A stretch of 64,000 nucleotides of DNA, from the NCBI RefSeq assembly GCF_030268005.1, contig NZ_BRZC01000004.1, positions 1 to 64,000 of the forward strand. Direction: 5' to 3'. The notes beneath the pieces are model-generated. The model saw only the letters and a program-made list of their open reading frames with translations. It made no database searches and was not told the DNA's origin. The first letter of the stretch is position 1. The number at the start of each line of letters is the position of its first letter. Of the stretch, positions 39,985-47,601 are shown one piece after another. The translations under genes were made by a program, and so were the position numbers. Source of the stretch: Microbacterium arabinogalactanolyticum (GTDB taxonomy: Bacteria > Actinomycetota > Actinomycetes > Actinomycetales > Microbacteriaceae).

Positions 39985-40416
39985 TCAGCGCTTCTCGGCG
40001 ACCTGCCGCTGGGCGCGCACCAGCATCCCCGTCATGCCGGCGATCCGCAGGGGCGAGACCGACTTCGTCAGACCGATGGTCTGCGGGTAGTCGCCCGGGA
40101 TCGCGAGCACCTCGTCGGCCGTGAGGCCGGTGAGGCCCTGCACCAGGATGCTCGCGAACCCGCGGGTGGTCGGTGCCTCCGGCGGCGCCGTCGCGTGCAT
40201 GGCGACGACGCCGTGGGTGACCTCGACGTTGATGAACACGGGGGACTGGCATTCCGCGACGCGCTCGTACATGTCGACATTGCCGGCGAGGTGCTCCGGC
40301 ACCGGCGGGAGCTCGGACGAGTACTCCAGGAGCAGCTCCAGGCGGTCCTCCTGAGGAAGCTCCAGGAACTCCTCGCGGACCTCCGCCAGGCGTGCGGGAA
40401 GATGCGTGTCAGTCAC
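39985..40416 (-). CDS. sufE: SufE family sulfur acceptor protein
   Basis: The 143-residue protein has the persulfide-accepting Cys56 in AECQSPVFI and the SufE core (DRLELLLEYSSELPPVP, GFASILVQGLTGLTADEVL). SufE takes sulfur from the cysteine desulfurase SufS for Fe-S cluster assembly. It lies downstream of a rhodanese-type sulfurtransferase, an arrangement common in actinobacteria that suggests a shared sulfur-transfer function. The GTG start is 18 nt after the sulfurtransferase stop. Confidence 0.87.
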   Translation of the reverse strand: MTDTHLPARLAEVREEFLELPQEDRLELLLEYSSELPPVPEHLAGNVDMYERVAECQSPVFINVEVTHGVVAMHATAPPEAPTTRGFASILVQGLTGLTADEVLAIPGDYPQTIGLTKSVSPLRIAGMTGMLVRAQRQVAEKR

Positions 40417-40434
40417 CCACCGATTCTCCCACGC

Positions 40435-41331
40435 TCAGAGGGAGCCGGGCTCGGTCCCCGTGACGATCGGAACGCGCACGGCGCTGCCCCACTCGGTCCA
40501 CGAGCCGTCGTAGTTGCGCACGTTCTCGAAGCCGAGCAGGTGCTGCAGGACGAACCAGGTGTGGCTCGAGCGCTCACCGATGCGGCAGTAGGCGATCACG
40601 TCGTCGCCGGCCTTGAGGCCCGCTCCGTCCTGGTAGATCTCCTCGAGCTCGGCGCGGGTCTTGAATCCGCCGTCCTCGGCGACCGCACGGCTCCACGGCA
40701 CGCTCTTCGCCGTGGGGATGTGACCGCCGCGCAGCGAGCTCTCGTCGGGGTAGGCCGGCATGTGGGTGCGCTCACCGGAGTACTCCTCGGGGGAGCGCAC
40801 GTCGATCAGCGGACCCTGGCCGATGAACGCCAGCACGTCGTCCTTGTACGCGCGCAGCACGGAGTCGTCGCGCTCGACCACGGGGTACTCCGTCGCGGGA
40901 CGGACCGTCTTCTCCCTGGTGATCTCGCGGCCCTCGGCGATCCACTTGTCGCGACCGCCGTCGACCAGCCGCACGTCCTCGTGGCCGAAGAGCGAGAAGA
41001 CCCAGAGGGCGTAGGCGGCCCACCAGTTGTTCTTGTCGCCGTAGATCACGACGGTGTCGTCGCGGGAGATGCCCTTGCGGCTGAGCAGTTCGGCGAAGCC
41101 CTTGCCGTCGACGTAGTCGCGCACGACGGGGTCGTTGAGCTCGGTGTGCCAGTCGACCTTCACGGCGCCCGGGATGTGGCCGGTCTCGTAGAGCAGCACG
41201 TCCTCGTCGGATTCGACGACGACCAGGCCGGGTGCGCCGAGGTTGGCGGCGAGCCACTCGGTGGTGACGAGTCGGCCGGGTGCGGCGTACTCGGCGAACT
41301 TGGTGGATGAGTTGTCGTGCTCGACGGTCAC
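40435..41331 (-). CDS. sseA: Thiosulfate/3-mercaptopyruvate sulfurtransferase (tandem rhodanese)
   Basis: The 298-residue protein has two rhodanese domains. The N-terminal one lacks an active cysteine; the C-terminal one carries Cys249 in [13 protein letters not shown], the CRxGxR/ERS loop of SseA/CysA-type enzymes. It transfers sulfane sulfur to a thiophilic acceptor. The GTG start is preceded by AAGAGGAGC. It is followed by sufE and divergent from zapE. Confidence 0.88.
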   Translation of the reverse strand: MTVEHDNSSTKFAEYAAPGRLVTTEWLAANLGAPGLVVVESDEDVLLYETGHIPGAVKVDWHTELNDPVVRDYVDGKGFAELLSRKGISRDDTVVIYGDKNNWWAAYALWVFSLFGHEDVRLVDGGRDKWIAEGREITREKTVRPATEYPVVERDDSVLRAYKDDVLAFIGQGPLIDVRSPEEYSGERTHMPAYPDESSLRGGHIPTAKSVPWSRAVAEDGGFKTRAELEEIYQDGAGLKAGDDVIAYCRIGERSSHTWFVLQHLLGFENVRNYDGSWTEWGSAVRVPIVTGTEPGSL

Positions 41332-41516
41332 GGGATGCTCCTCTTGGTTCAGGATGCGATGCAGGCGGCGGATGCTGCGATGTTGCGCCAATTGATTCAG
41401 GACGCAGGGGTGGGTATGCGACGGCGTAAAGTTGAGCCGTCCCCTTTGACGATAGATCCCTTCGGTCGGGCCCGCATCCGGATCGTAAGACTATGACTTC
41501 TGACCTCAGGAATGTG

Positions 41517-42572
41517 ATGACCCAGCAGACGAGCACGGGTGTCGTGCACCTCACCGAGCGCACACCGATCGTCACCGGCCCGGAGATGCTCGCCAGCCTC
41601 GTGCCGCCGCCGCAGTTCGATTCCGCCACCTTCGACAGCTACCGCGCCGACGACGCCTACCCGTCTCAGGAGGCGGCGAAGGAGACACTGCAGCGGTTCG
41701 CTGGTCGCAGCGAGCCGGTGAAGAAGGCCGGGCTGTTCCGCCGTGCGCCCAAGGAGACCCCGATGAAGCCAGGCGTGTACCTGGACGGCGGCTTCGGCGT
41801 CGGCAAGACGCACCTGCTGGCATCCGTGTACCACGCGATGCCGTCCCGCAGGAAGTACTTCGGCTCGTTCATCGAGTACACCGCACTGGTCGGCGCGCTG
41901 GGCTACCGGAACACCGTGGATCTGCTGCGCGGCTCGGACCTGCTCTGCATCGACGAGTTCGAGCTGGACGATCCCGGCGACACGATGGTGATGACCCGGC
42001 TGCTGGGGGAGCTGGTGGCCTCGGGCACCAAGCTCGCCGCCACCTCCAACACACCTCCGAACGCGCTCGGCGAGGGCCGGTTCGCCGCGCAGGACTTCCT
42101 GCGTGAGATCCACGCGATGTCCGAGAGCTTCGAGACTCTGCGCATCGACGGGGTCGACTACCGCCAGCGCGCGATCGACGGCAGCGCGGTCGTGCTGGAT
42201 GACGCCGACTACGCGAAGGTCGTCGCGGATGCCGCCGCAGCCGGCACGGCGTCGGACGACGCGTTCGCGGATGTCATCCGGCACCTGGCGCAGGTGCATC
42301 CCTCGCGCTACATCCGTCTGATCGACGGGCTCGATCTGGTGGGCCTGCGTGATGTACAGGTGCTCACCGATCAGTCCGAGGCGCTGCGCTTCGTGGCGTT
42401 CGTGGACCGTGTGTACGACGCCCAGCTCCCGATCGCGGCCACGGGCGCGTCGCTGGACACCGTGTTCGCCGAGGAGATGCTCGGCGGCGGGTACCGCAAG
42501 AAGTACCTGCGAGCGATCTCGAGGCTCAACGCCCTCACCCATTCGGTGCGCGGCGGCTCCGGCGAGGCCTGA
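41517..42572 (+). CDS. zapE: Cell division ATPase ZapE (AFG1-like)
   Basis: The 351-residue P-loop ATPase has Walker A in DGGFGVGKTHLLASVY, Walker B in LLCIDEFELDDPGD, and sensor region ATSNTPPNALGEGRF. These are diagnostic of the AFG1/ZapE family. In E. coli ZapE acts on FtsZ during division under stress; the actinobacterial role is not established. ATG 41517 is chosen because AGGAA lies 4 nt upstream; ATG 41493 in frame is an alternative. Divergent from sseA, with 185 bp between starts holding no clear consensus promoter. Confidence 0.83.
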   Translation: MTQQTSTGVVHLTERTPIVTGPEMLASLVPPPQFDSATFDSYRADDAYPSQEAAKETLQRFAGRSEPVKKAGLFRRAPKETPMKPGVYLDGGFGVGKTHLLASVYHAMPSRRKYFGSFIEYTALVGALGYRNTVDLLRGSDLLCIDEFELDDPGDTMVMTRLLGELVASGTKLAATSNTPPNALGEGRFAAQDFLREIHAMSESFETLRIDGVDYRQRAIDGSAVVLDDADYAKVVADAAAAGTASDDAFADVIRHLAQVHPSRYIRLIDGLDLVGLRDVQVLTDQSEALRFVAFVDRVYDAQLPIAATGASLDTVFAEEMLGGGYRKKYLRAISRLNALTHSVRGGSGEA

Positions 42573-42593
42573 CCCCCGCCGGAGAACCGCCGG

Positions 42594-43190
42594 TCACTCC
42601 TCGGAGTCGGCGCCCTCGCCGTTCTCGTCGGATGCGTCGTCGCCTGCGGTCTTGACCGCAGAGATCTCGAACTCGAGGGTGATCTTCTCCGACACGAGCA
42701 CTCCGCCGGAGTCGAGGGGCGTGTTCCACTCCAGGCCGTAATCGCGACGGTTCAGGCGGCGGGTGCCCTCGAAGCCGGCTCGGAGCTCGCCCGCGGGGCC
42801 CGTCTCGATGCCGATCAGTGCCAGCGGGATCATGACCTGCTTGGTCACGTCGCGGATGGTGAGGTCGCCCGTGACGCTGAATGCGCGGTCGTCGACCTCC
42901 TCGATGTGGGTGCTCACGAAGGTGATCTCCGGCCACTTCTCCGAGTCGAAGAAGTCCGCGCTGCGCAGGTGGTCGTCGCGCTGCTGCACGCGGGTGTCGA
43001 CGCTGCCCGTCTTCATCGTCACCTTCGCCCAGGAGTTCTCCGGGTGCTCGGTGTCGACGTGGAGATGGCCGGAGACCTCGTTGAAGGCACCGCGGACGGT
43101 GGTGACCATGGCGTGCTTCGCGGAGAAGCCGATCCGGGTGTGCGCCGGGTCGAACTCCCAGTCGCCGTTGACTTTTTCGAGATCGATCAC
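42594..43190 (-). CDS. YceI family lipid-binding protein
   Basis: The 198-residue protein matches the YceI lipocalin-like family (GDWEFDPAHTRIGFSAKHAM, GDLTIRDVTKQVMIPL, RRDYGLEWNTPLDSGGVLV). It binds isoprenoid-like lipids in known examples. It has no signal peptide, so it is cytoplasmic, with an acidic C-terminal tail. The GTG start has GAGGAG upstream. Convergent with zapE. Confidence 0.86.
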   Translation of the reverse strand: MIDLEKVNGDWEFDPAHTRIGFSAKHAMVTTVRGAFNEVSGHLHVDTEHPENSWAKVTMKTGSVDTRVQQRDDHLRSADFFDSEKWPEITFVSTHIEEVDDRAFSVTGDLTIRDVTKQVMIPLALIGIETGPAGELRAGFEGTRRLNRRDYGLEWNTPLDSGGVLVSEKITLEFEISAVKTAGDDASDENGEGADSEE

Positions 43191-43220
43191 ACGAGACTCC
43201 TCATTCGGACTCCCGTCAGG

Positions 43221-43245
43221 AGGCGGGAGAAACGTCCTCCCGCCT
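43221..43245. other. Hairpin in the yceI-amtB intergenic region
   Basis: AGGCGGGAG and CTCCCGCCT form a perfect 9-bp stem with a 7-nt loop, 31 nt upstream of the yceI start. It lies in a leader rather than at a 3' end, so its role is unclear. Confidence 0.4.
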
Positions 43246-43286
43246 GGGGGCCGGAGGTGGATTCGAGAATACCCGAACTACTTCCG

Positions 43287-43333
43287 GTAACCGGATCGTC
43301 ATCTGGCGGCATCCGCTGTAACACGCTCGCAAC
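43287..43333 (+). promoter_or_regulatory. Two GlnR-like boxes upstream of amtB
   Basis: GTAAC-N6-GTCAT (43287-43302) and GTAAC-N6-GCAAC (43318-43333) resemble the actinobacterial GlnR site (GTnAC-N6-GaAAC/GTnAC). They are 31 bp apart, three helical turns, and 72-118 bp before the amtB start. This fits activation under nitrogen limitation; each half-site match is imperfect. Confidence 0.45.
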
Positions 43334-43404
43334 ACGCAGCACGCGAGATCGAAACACGGCGCGCCCAGACTTCTTCCATCCGACGAAGAGAGAAGGGTGC
43401 GGAC

Positions 43405-44640
43405 ATGGACTCCACCGGCAACATCTCGTGGGCGCTCACCGCCACGGCACTCGTGCTGCTGATGACGCCGGGGGTGGCGTTCTTCTACGGCGGCCTGGTG
43501 CGGGCGAAGAGCGTCATCAGCATGATGATGATGAGCTTCGGTGCGATCGGGCTCATCGCCGTGCTGTGGGTGCTGTACGGCTACTCGATGAGCAGTGTCG
43601 ACGGCCCCGGCCAGTTCGCGGGTGACCCGTTCAAGGACTTCGGGCTCGCCGGCGCCGCCTCGGGATCGGGCGCCAACGCCGCGCTGCTGAGCGTCGCGTA
43701 CGGGGCCACCTTCGCGATCATCACCGTCGCTCTGATCTCGGGCGCCATCGCCGACCGTGCGCGATTCGGTCCCTGGCTCATCTTCGTGGGGGTGTTCGGC
43801 ACCATCGGCTACTTCCCGATCGCGGCCTGGGTCTGGGGCGGCGGCTGGATCATGCACCTGGGCACGACCCTGTTCGGCAAGGACAGCGGGATCGCGGTGA
43901 TCGACTACGCGGGCGGCACGGCCGTGCACATCAACGCCGGCGCCGCCGCCCTCGCACTGGCCCTGGTGCTGGGCAAGCGCATCGGCTTCGGCAAGGGCAT
44001 CCAGAAGCCGCACAACGTGCCGCTGACCCTGCTGGGCGCCGCGCTGCTGTGGTTCGGCTGGTTCGGCTTCAACGCCGGGGCGGAGTGGCTGTCGCCGGGG
44101 ATGGGGCACGTCGGTCTGATCGCGGTGAACACGCTGGGGGCGTCGGCTGCGGGCATCCTGGGCTGGATCCTCATCGAGAAGCTCCGTGACGGCAAGCCGA
44201 CGTCGGTGGGCGCGGTCTCGGGACTCGTCGCCGGACTCGTCGCGATCACGCCGGCCTGCGCGAACCTCACGCCCGGCTGGTCGCTCCTGCTGGGTCTGCT
44301 CTCGGGTGCCGCGTGCGCGCTGGCCGTGGAGCTGAAGTTCCGTCTCGGCTTCGACGACTCGCTCGACGTCGTGGGCCTGCACCTGGTCGGTGGCGTGCTG
44401 GGAACGGTGTACCTGGGCTTCTTCGCCACGGGGCAGGGCCTGTTCACGGGGGGCGACCTGCGTCTGCTGGCGGTGCAGATCATCGCCGCCGGGGGAGTGC
44501 TGGTGTACTCGTTCCTGGTGTCGCTGGCGATCGGATTCGCGATCGAGAAGACCATCGGCTTCCGGGTCACGAAAGAGGCCGAGGTCGCGGGTGTCGACAC
44601 CTTCGTTCACGGCGAAGAGGGCTACGCGCTGGTCGAATGA
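43405..44640 (+). CDS. amtB: Ammonium transporter
   Basis: The 411-residue Amt/MEP/Rh channel has about 11 membrane segments. Family motifs are visible: MTPGVAFFYGGLVRAKS, DYAGGTAVHINAGAAALALA with the pore histidine, and LWFGWFGFNAGAEW. DDSLDVVGLHLVGGVLGT carries the second pore histidine. There is no signal peptide. No glnK follows, unlike many amtB operons. GlnR-like boxes lie upstream. Confidence 0.94.
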   Translation: MDSTGNISWALTATALVLLMTPGVAFFYGGLVRAKSVISMMMMSFGAIGLIAVLWVLYGYSMSSVDGPGQFAGDPFKDFGLAGAASGSGANAALLSVAYGATFAIITVALISGAIADRARFGPWLIFVGVFGTIGYFPIAAWVWGGGWIMHLGTTLFGKDSGIAVIDYAGGTAVHINAGAAALALALVLGKRIGFGKGIQKPHNVPLTLLGAALLWFGWFGFNAGAEWLSPGMGHVGLIAVNTLGASAAGILGWILIEKLRDGKPTSVGAVSGLVAGLVAITPACANLTPGWSLLLGLLSGAACALAVELKFRLGFDDSLDVVGLHLVGGVLGTVYLGFFATGQGLFTGGDLRLLAVQIIAAGGVLVYSFLVSLAIGFAIEKTIGFRVTKEAEVAGVDTFVHGEEGYALVE

Positions 44641-44648
44641 GTCGCGGC

Positions 44649-44654
44649 TAGGGT
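44649..44654 (+). promoter_or_regulatory. -10 box for leaderless PemK-like gene
   Basis: TAGGGT lies 6 nt before the GTG at 44661. The gene therefore probably has its own leaderless transcript although amtB ends just upstream. Confidence 0.45.
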
Positions 44655-44660
44655 GTGGGG

Positions 44661-45251
44661 GTGAGCTCCACTCAGCGCATCCTGTCCGTCCTCGCAGATC
44701 TCGTCGGCCGGCTGCTGGCCAAGGAGGACCCGAAGCGGCCCACGCGCCCGCGGCACCCGGACGCCGTGCTCCGCCCCGATGGGCGAGCCGGCGCCGGTTC
44801 GTCCGGTCGGACCGACGAGGTCTCACCGGGACGGACGCGCGGTTCCGAGACGATCGAGGTGGACCCGGAGCGGGTCGGCGACGTGAACGTCGGATACTCG
44901 CCCTCCCGCAACGGTCAGCCGGACTCCGGCGAGGTGATCTGGACCTGGGTGCCCTACGAGGAGAACGACGGGCGCGGCAAGGACCGCCCGGTACTGGTGA
45001 TCGGAAGGCAGTCCGCGGATCGCGTGTACGCCGTCCGCATGACCAGCAAGGCCCACGACGGCGACCGCGACTTCCTCTCCATCGGATCAGGCGCCTGGGA
45101 CTCGCAGGGCCGGGAGTCGTGGGTGGACATCGAGCAGCTGTACAGCGTGCATCACGAGGGGATGCGGCGCGAGGCCGCAGTGCTGGACAAAGGGCGCTAC
45201 GGTCGCGTGACCGAGGCGCTCATCCGCAGGTACGGCTGGGCGAAGGTCTGA
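44661..45251 (+). CDS. PemK/MazF-like protein with N-terminal extension, no antitoxin nearby
   Basis: The 196-residue protein has a C-terminal half that resembles the PemK/MazF fold (VIWTWVPYEENDGRGKDRPVLVI, AVRMTSKAHDGDRDFLSIG, DIEQLYSVHH). Its first ~90 residues are a Pro/Arg/Asp-rich, probably disordered extension. MazF toxins are mRNA endonucleases. No antitoxin ORF of 60-100 residues lies on either side, so a toxin role is doubtful. The in-frame GTG at 44655 is an alternative start; 44661 fits the 6-nt rule for the TAGGGT box. Confidence 0.65.
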   Translation: MSSTQRILSVLADLVGRLLAKEDPKRPTRPRHPDAVLRPDGRAGAGSSGRTDEVSPGRTRGSETIEVDPERVGDVNVGYSPSRNGQPDSGEVIWTWVPYEENDGRGKDRPVLVIGRQSADRVYAVRMTSKAHDGDRDFLSIGSGAWDSQGRESWVDIEQLYSVHHEGMRREAAVLDKGRYGRVTEALIRRYGWAKV

Positions 45252-45349
45252 GGAGCGGTCCGCGCTGCGCGGGCATCCAATCCGATCGGTGCAGGGTGAC
45301 GAACCCTCAGTGAGCCGCTGTCCGCGGCGCATCCGATCGAGGAGGAATC

Positions 45350-45736
45350 ATGCGTTTCATCCCCACGAAAGTCCACGGCGTTCTCGACTATCTCGTCGGA
45401 ATCGCCCTGATCCTCGCCCCCTGGCTGTTCGGCTTCGCCGCCATGGGCGGCCCCGCCGTCGTGATCCCGATCATCCTGGGCGTCGGACTGATCGTCTACA
45501 GCCTGCTGACGCGGTACGAATGGGGTCCGGTGAAGCTGATCCCGATGCCGGTGCACCTGGTGTTCGACGTCGTCGCCAGCGCCTTCCTCGCCGCATCGCC
45601 CTGGCTCTTCGGTTTCGCGTCGGCTCCGCCGAACGCCTGGGTCCCCCACGTGGTCGTCGGGATCACGGTGATCATCGTGGTGATCTTCTCCGAGCCGCAG
45701 CCCGCGCGCGCCGAGCTGCGCACGACGCGGGCCTGA
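45350..45736 (+). CDS. SPW repeat membrane protein
   Basis: The 128-residue protein has four membrane segments in two repeats, each with an (A/S)PWLFGF signature (APWLFGF at ~residues 23-29; SPWLFGF at ~82-88). The ATG follows a strong GAGGAGGA site. Function is unknown. Confidence 0.75.
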   Translation: MRFIPTKVHGVLDYLVGIALILAPWLFGFAAMGGPAVVIPIILGVGLIVYSLLTRYEWGPVKLIPMPVHLVFDVVASAFLAASPWLFGFASAPPNAWVPHVVVGITVIIVVIFSEPQPARAELRTTRA

Positions 45737-45755
45737 GGTATTCGGGATCGCACGT

Positions 45756-45798
45756 CCGAAGGGGCGTCAGGGCGGAGTCGTCCCTGACGCCCCTTCGG
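45756..45798. terminator. Strong hairpin between convergent SPW and SDR-like genes
   Basis: A perfect 17-bp stem (CCGAAGGGGCGTCAGGG with its complement) encloses a 9-nt loop, 19 bp after the SPW gene and 40 bp before the end of the convergent SDR-like gene. It could act in both directions. Confidence 0.8.
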
Positions 45799-45838
45799 CG
45801 TCACGAGATGGAGTCGCCGGTGCGGTGGATGCCGTGGA

Positions 45839-46735
45839 TCAGCGGAGGGCCGAGTCCACGGCATCCCCGGCGGTCTGATGGCGGAACGAGAAGCCGCTGT
45901 CCAGCAGCGCTCGGGGCGCCGCGTCGACGTCGGAGAGGATGAGCGAGTCGGCCGCCGCGCGTCCCAGCCCCAGTCGCAGCGCCCACGCCGGCGCGGGCAG
46001 CCAGTACGGCCGGTGCAGTGCGCGGGCGAGTGCTCGACCGATGTCGCCCGAGGTGGCGCGCGTCGGACCCGTGAGGTTGACCGGACCGTCGACCGGACTG
46101 CCGATCAGATGCCGGATGGCGCGCACCTCGTCGTCGAGCGAGATCCATGGCCAGAGCTCGCGGCCCGAGCCCAGCGGGCCGCCGAGTCCGAGCCGCGTCA
46201 GCAGGATCATGGGGCGCAGCACGCCTTCCGGATGCAGCACGGGAGCCGTGCGCAGCAGCACGGTGCGCACGTCGTCGCCGGCGTCGCGGGCCGCTCGCTC
46301 CCAGTCGACGCAGAGCTCCGCGAGGAATGTGCTGCCCGCGCCGCTGGTCTCGTCGAGAGCCTCGCCCGGGCGGTCGCCGTAGAACCCGATGCCGGACGCC
46401 GAGAGGAAGGTCGGTGCATCGCGGCCCAGCGCACGAAGGGCGGCCGCGAGCGTCTGCGTGGGCAGCAGCCGTGATGATCGAAGCCGTTCGCGGTAACCAC
46501 GCGTCCACGGCAGCCTGCCGATGCTCGCGCCGTTCAGGCCGACCACTGCGTCGGCGCCGGCGAGGACGTCGGGGGAGAGCGGATGCCCTGAGTCGAGCCA
46601 TCGCACTTCGTCCGGCCCGGTCGGCGCGCGGCGCACGAGGTGCACGACCCTGATGCCGTCCGCACGGAGTGACGCCGTGAGTGCGCGTCCGATCAGGCCG
46701 GATGCGCCGGCGATGACGATGTGCCCTGCGGTCAT
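45839..46735 (-). CDS. TIGR01777 family (SDR39U1-like) NAD(P)-binding epimerase-like protein
   Basis: The 298-residue protein has an N-terminal Rossmann motif IVIAGASGLIGRAL and the family segments VVGLNGASIGRLPWT, SASGIGFYGD and VNLTGP. There is a DUF1731-like C-terminus. It is often annotated as a cell division inhibitor or epimerase, but the reaction is unknown. ATG 46735 gives the start just before the Rossmann strand. Confidence 0.83.
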   Translation of the reverse strand: MTAGHIVIAGASGLIGRALTASLRADGIRVVHLVRRAPTGPDEVRWLDSGHPLSPDVLAGADAVVGLNGASIGRLPWTRGYRERLRSSRLLPTQTLAAALRALGRDAPTFLSASGIGFYGDRPGEALDETSGAGSTFLAELCVDWERAARDAGDDVRTVLLRTAPVLHPEGVLRPMILLTRLGLGGPLGSGRELWPWISLDDEVRAIRHLIGSPVDGPVNLTGPTRATSGDIGRALARALHRPYWLPAPAWALRLGLGRAAADSLILSDVDAAPRALLDSGFSFRHQTAGDAVDSALR

Positions 46736-46760
46736 GTCCTGTCTCCCTCCGGATACGACG

Positions 46761-46791
46761 AGAGGCCCGGGATCATCGATCCCGGGCCTCT
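46761..46791 (-). terminator. Terminator of the tRNA-Val/tRNA-Gly minus-strand unit
   Basis: A perfect 13-bp stem (AGAGGCCCGGGAT and its complement) with a CATCG loop begins 8 nt after the 3' end of tRNA-Gly on the minus strand. Confidence 0.75.
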
Positions 46792-46798
46792 GACGTGG

Positions 46799-46871
46799 AG
46801 CGGATGACGAGACTCGAACTCGCGACCCTAACCTTGGCAAGGTTATGCGCTACCAACTGCGCTACATCCGC
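46799..46871 (-). tRNA. glyT: tRNA-Gly(GCC), copy 1
   Basis: The 73-nt cloverleaf has acceptor GCGGATG/CATCCGC, anticodon loop with GCC, and T-arm GAGTTCGAGTCTC. CCA is not encoded. It is nearly identical to the plus-strand copy at 47161, differing only at the outer anticodon-stem pair (A-T here, C-G there). It is one base from tRNA-Val(CAC). Confidence 0.95.
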
Positions 46872-46872
46872 G

Positions 46873-46945
46873 TGGGCGATGCCGGACTCGAACCGACGAC
46901 CTCTTCCGTGTGAAGGAAGCGCGCTACCAACTGCGCCAATCGCCC
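46873..46945 (-). tRNA. valT: tRNA-Val(CAC)
   Basis: The 73-nt cloverleaf has acceptor GGGCGAT/ATCGCCC, anticodon stem CTTCC/GGAAG with loop TTCACAC (anticodon CAC, reads GUG), and discriminator A. It is the first gene of the minus-strand tRNA pair. A possible -10 TATGCT lies at 46984-46989 on the minus strand. Confidence 0.93.
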
Positions 46946-47083
46946 CTGTGCTGTTGTGGTGTGCACAACGGCACGATTGAAAAGCATACCCGATCGGATG
47001 GGCGGCGCCGGTATCGGTCGGCAGGCCGGGCGTGGCGCGGCCAGGAGCGGCGCGGGCGGACACGCCCGACGGCGTCATCCGGT

Positions 47084-47112
47084 TTGGCGAACGCCTGAAC
47101 CTGGGCTAATGT
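47084..47112 (+). promoter_or_regulatory. Promoter of the plus-strand tRNA cluster
   Basis: TTGGCG (47084-47089) and TAATGT (47107-47112) are separated by exactly 17 bp, about 48 bp upstream of tRNA-Gly copy 2. This is a standard SigA-type arrangement. Confidence 0.6.
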
Positions 47113-47160
47113 ATTTCGAGTGCCCGGTACGCCGGGTGGGAATGAAAAACTGAACAGTTT

Positions 47161-47233
47161 GCGGATGTAGCGCAGTTGGTAGCGCATCACCTTGCCAAGG
47201 TGAGGGTCGCGAGTTCGAGTCTCGTCATCCGCT
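47161..47233 (+). tRNA. glyU: tRNA-Gly(GCC), copy 2
   Basis: The 73-nt cloverleaf has the same acceptor, D-arm and T-arm as copy 1 and anticodon GCC. The anticodon-stem closing pair is C-G instead of A-T, a compensatory change that keeps the stem paired. It is the first of three tRNAs on this strand. Confidence 0.95.
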
Positions 47234-47287
47234 CGAGTGCAGGAGCCCCAGCCAGGGGTTCTGGCATGTGGGTTCGAATCCACCTCT

Positions 47288-47358
47288 GGTGGCGTGGCCG
47301 AGTGGCTAGGCACCGGCCTGCAAAGCCGTTTACACGGGTTCGAATCCCGTCGCCACCT
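47288..47358 (+). tRNA. cysT: tRNA-Cys(GCA)
   Basis: The 71-nt gene has acceptor GGTGGCG/CGCCACC, anticodon loop CTGCAAA (GCA), T-arm GGGTTCGAATCCC and discriminator T. CCA is not encoded. Confidence 0.93.
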
Positions 47359-47385
47359 CTCAGCGAAAACTTAATAGCCTTCTAG

Positions 47386-47457
47386 GCGCGATTGGCGCAG
47401 CGGTAGCGCGCTTCCCTGACACGGAAGAGGTCACTGGTTCGATCCCAGTATCGCGCA
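47386..47457 (+). tRNA. valU: tRNA-Val(GAC)
   Basis: The 72-nt gene has acceptor GCGCGAT/ATCGCGC, anticodon stem CTTCC/GGAAG with loop CTGACAC (GAC), and discriminator A. It is the last tRNA of the cluster, followed at once by a terminator. Confidence 0.95.
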
Positions 47458-47463
47458 CAGACT

Positions 47464-47490
47464 GAAACCCCCGGTTCCCCCGGGGGTTTC
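47464..47490 (+). terminator. Terminator of the plus-strand tRNA cluster
   Basis: GAAACCCCCGG pairs perfectly over 11 bp with CCGGGGGTTTC around TTCCC. The 3' arm ends in TTTC and is followed by GTCGTTT. Confidence 0.8.
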
Positions 47491-47520
47491 GTCGTTTCCG
47501 AGCGCTTCGGGCCGACAGCG

Positions 47521-47526
47521 TAGACT
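47521..47526 (+). promoter_or_regulatory. -10 box of the thrS leader transcript
   Basis: TAGACT ends 6 nt before the ATG of the leader peptide, so the transcript should begin at or beside that ATG. Confidence 0.55.
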
Positions 47527-47532
47527 CTTCCC

Positions 47533-47601
47533 ATGGAATCCGTGTCGACCCTTCTCGTGACCTCTGTCACCGGTGTCGTCACGCGAACTACTGGCGCCTG
47601 A
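47533..47601 (+). CDS. Threonine-rich leader peptide upstream of thrS
   Basis: This 22-codon ORF encodes MESVSTLLVTSVTGVVTRTTGA. Six of its 22 residues are threonine, three of them clustered near the end (ACG CGA ACT ACT, 47581-47592). The ATG is exactly 6 nt after a TAGACT box, so it is probably translated from a leaderless message. It stops 67 nt before thrS. A leader peptide rich in the amino acid used by the downstream synthetase is the hallmark of ribosome-mediated attenuation. It is too short for ordinary gene finding; the assignment rests on composition and position. Confidence 0.65.
   Translation: MESVSTLLVTSVTGVVTRTTGA

Noticed and set aside
44661-45251. A toxin-antitoxin module at the PemK-like gene
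   Set aside because: No small antitoxin-like ORF lies upstream (amtB ends 20 nt before) or downstream (99-bp gap, then an SPW membrane protein).
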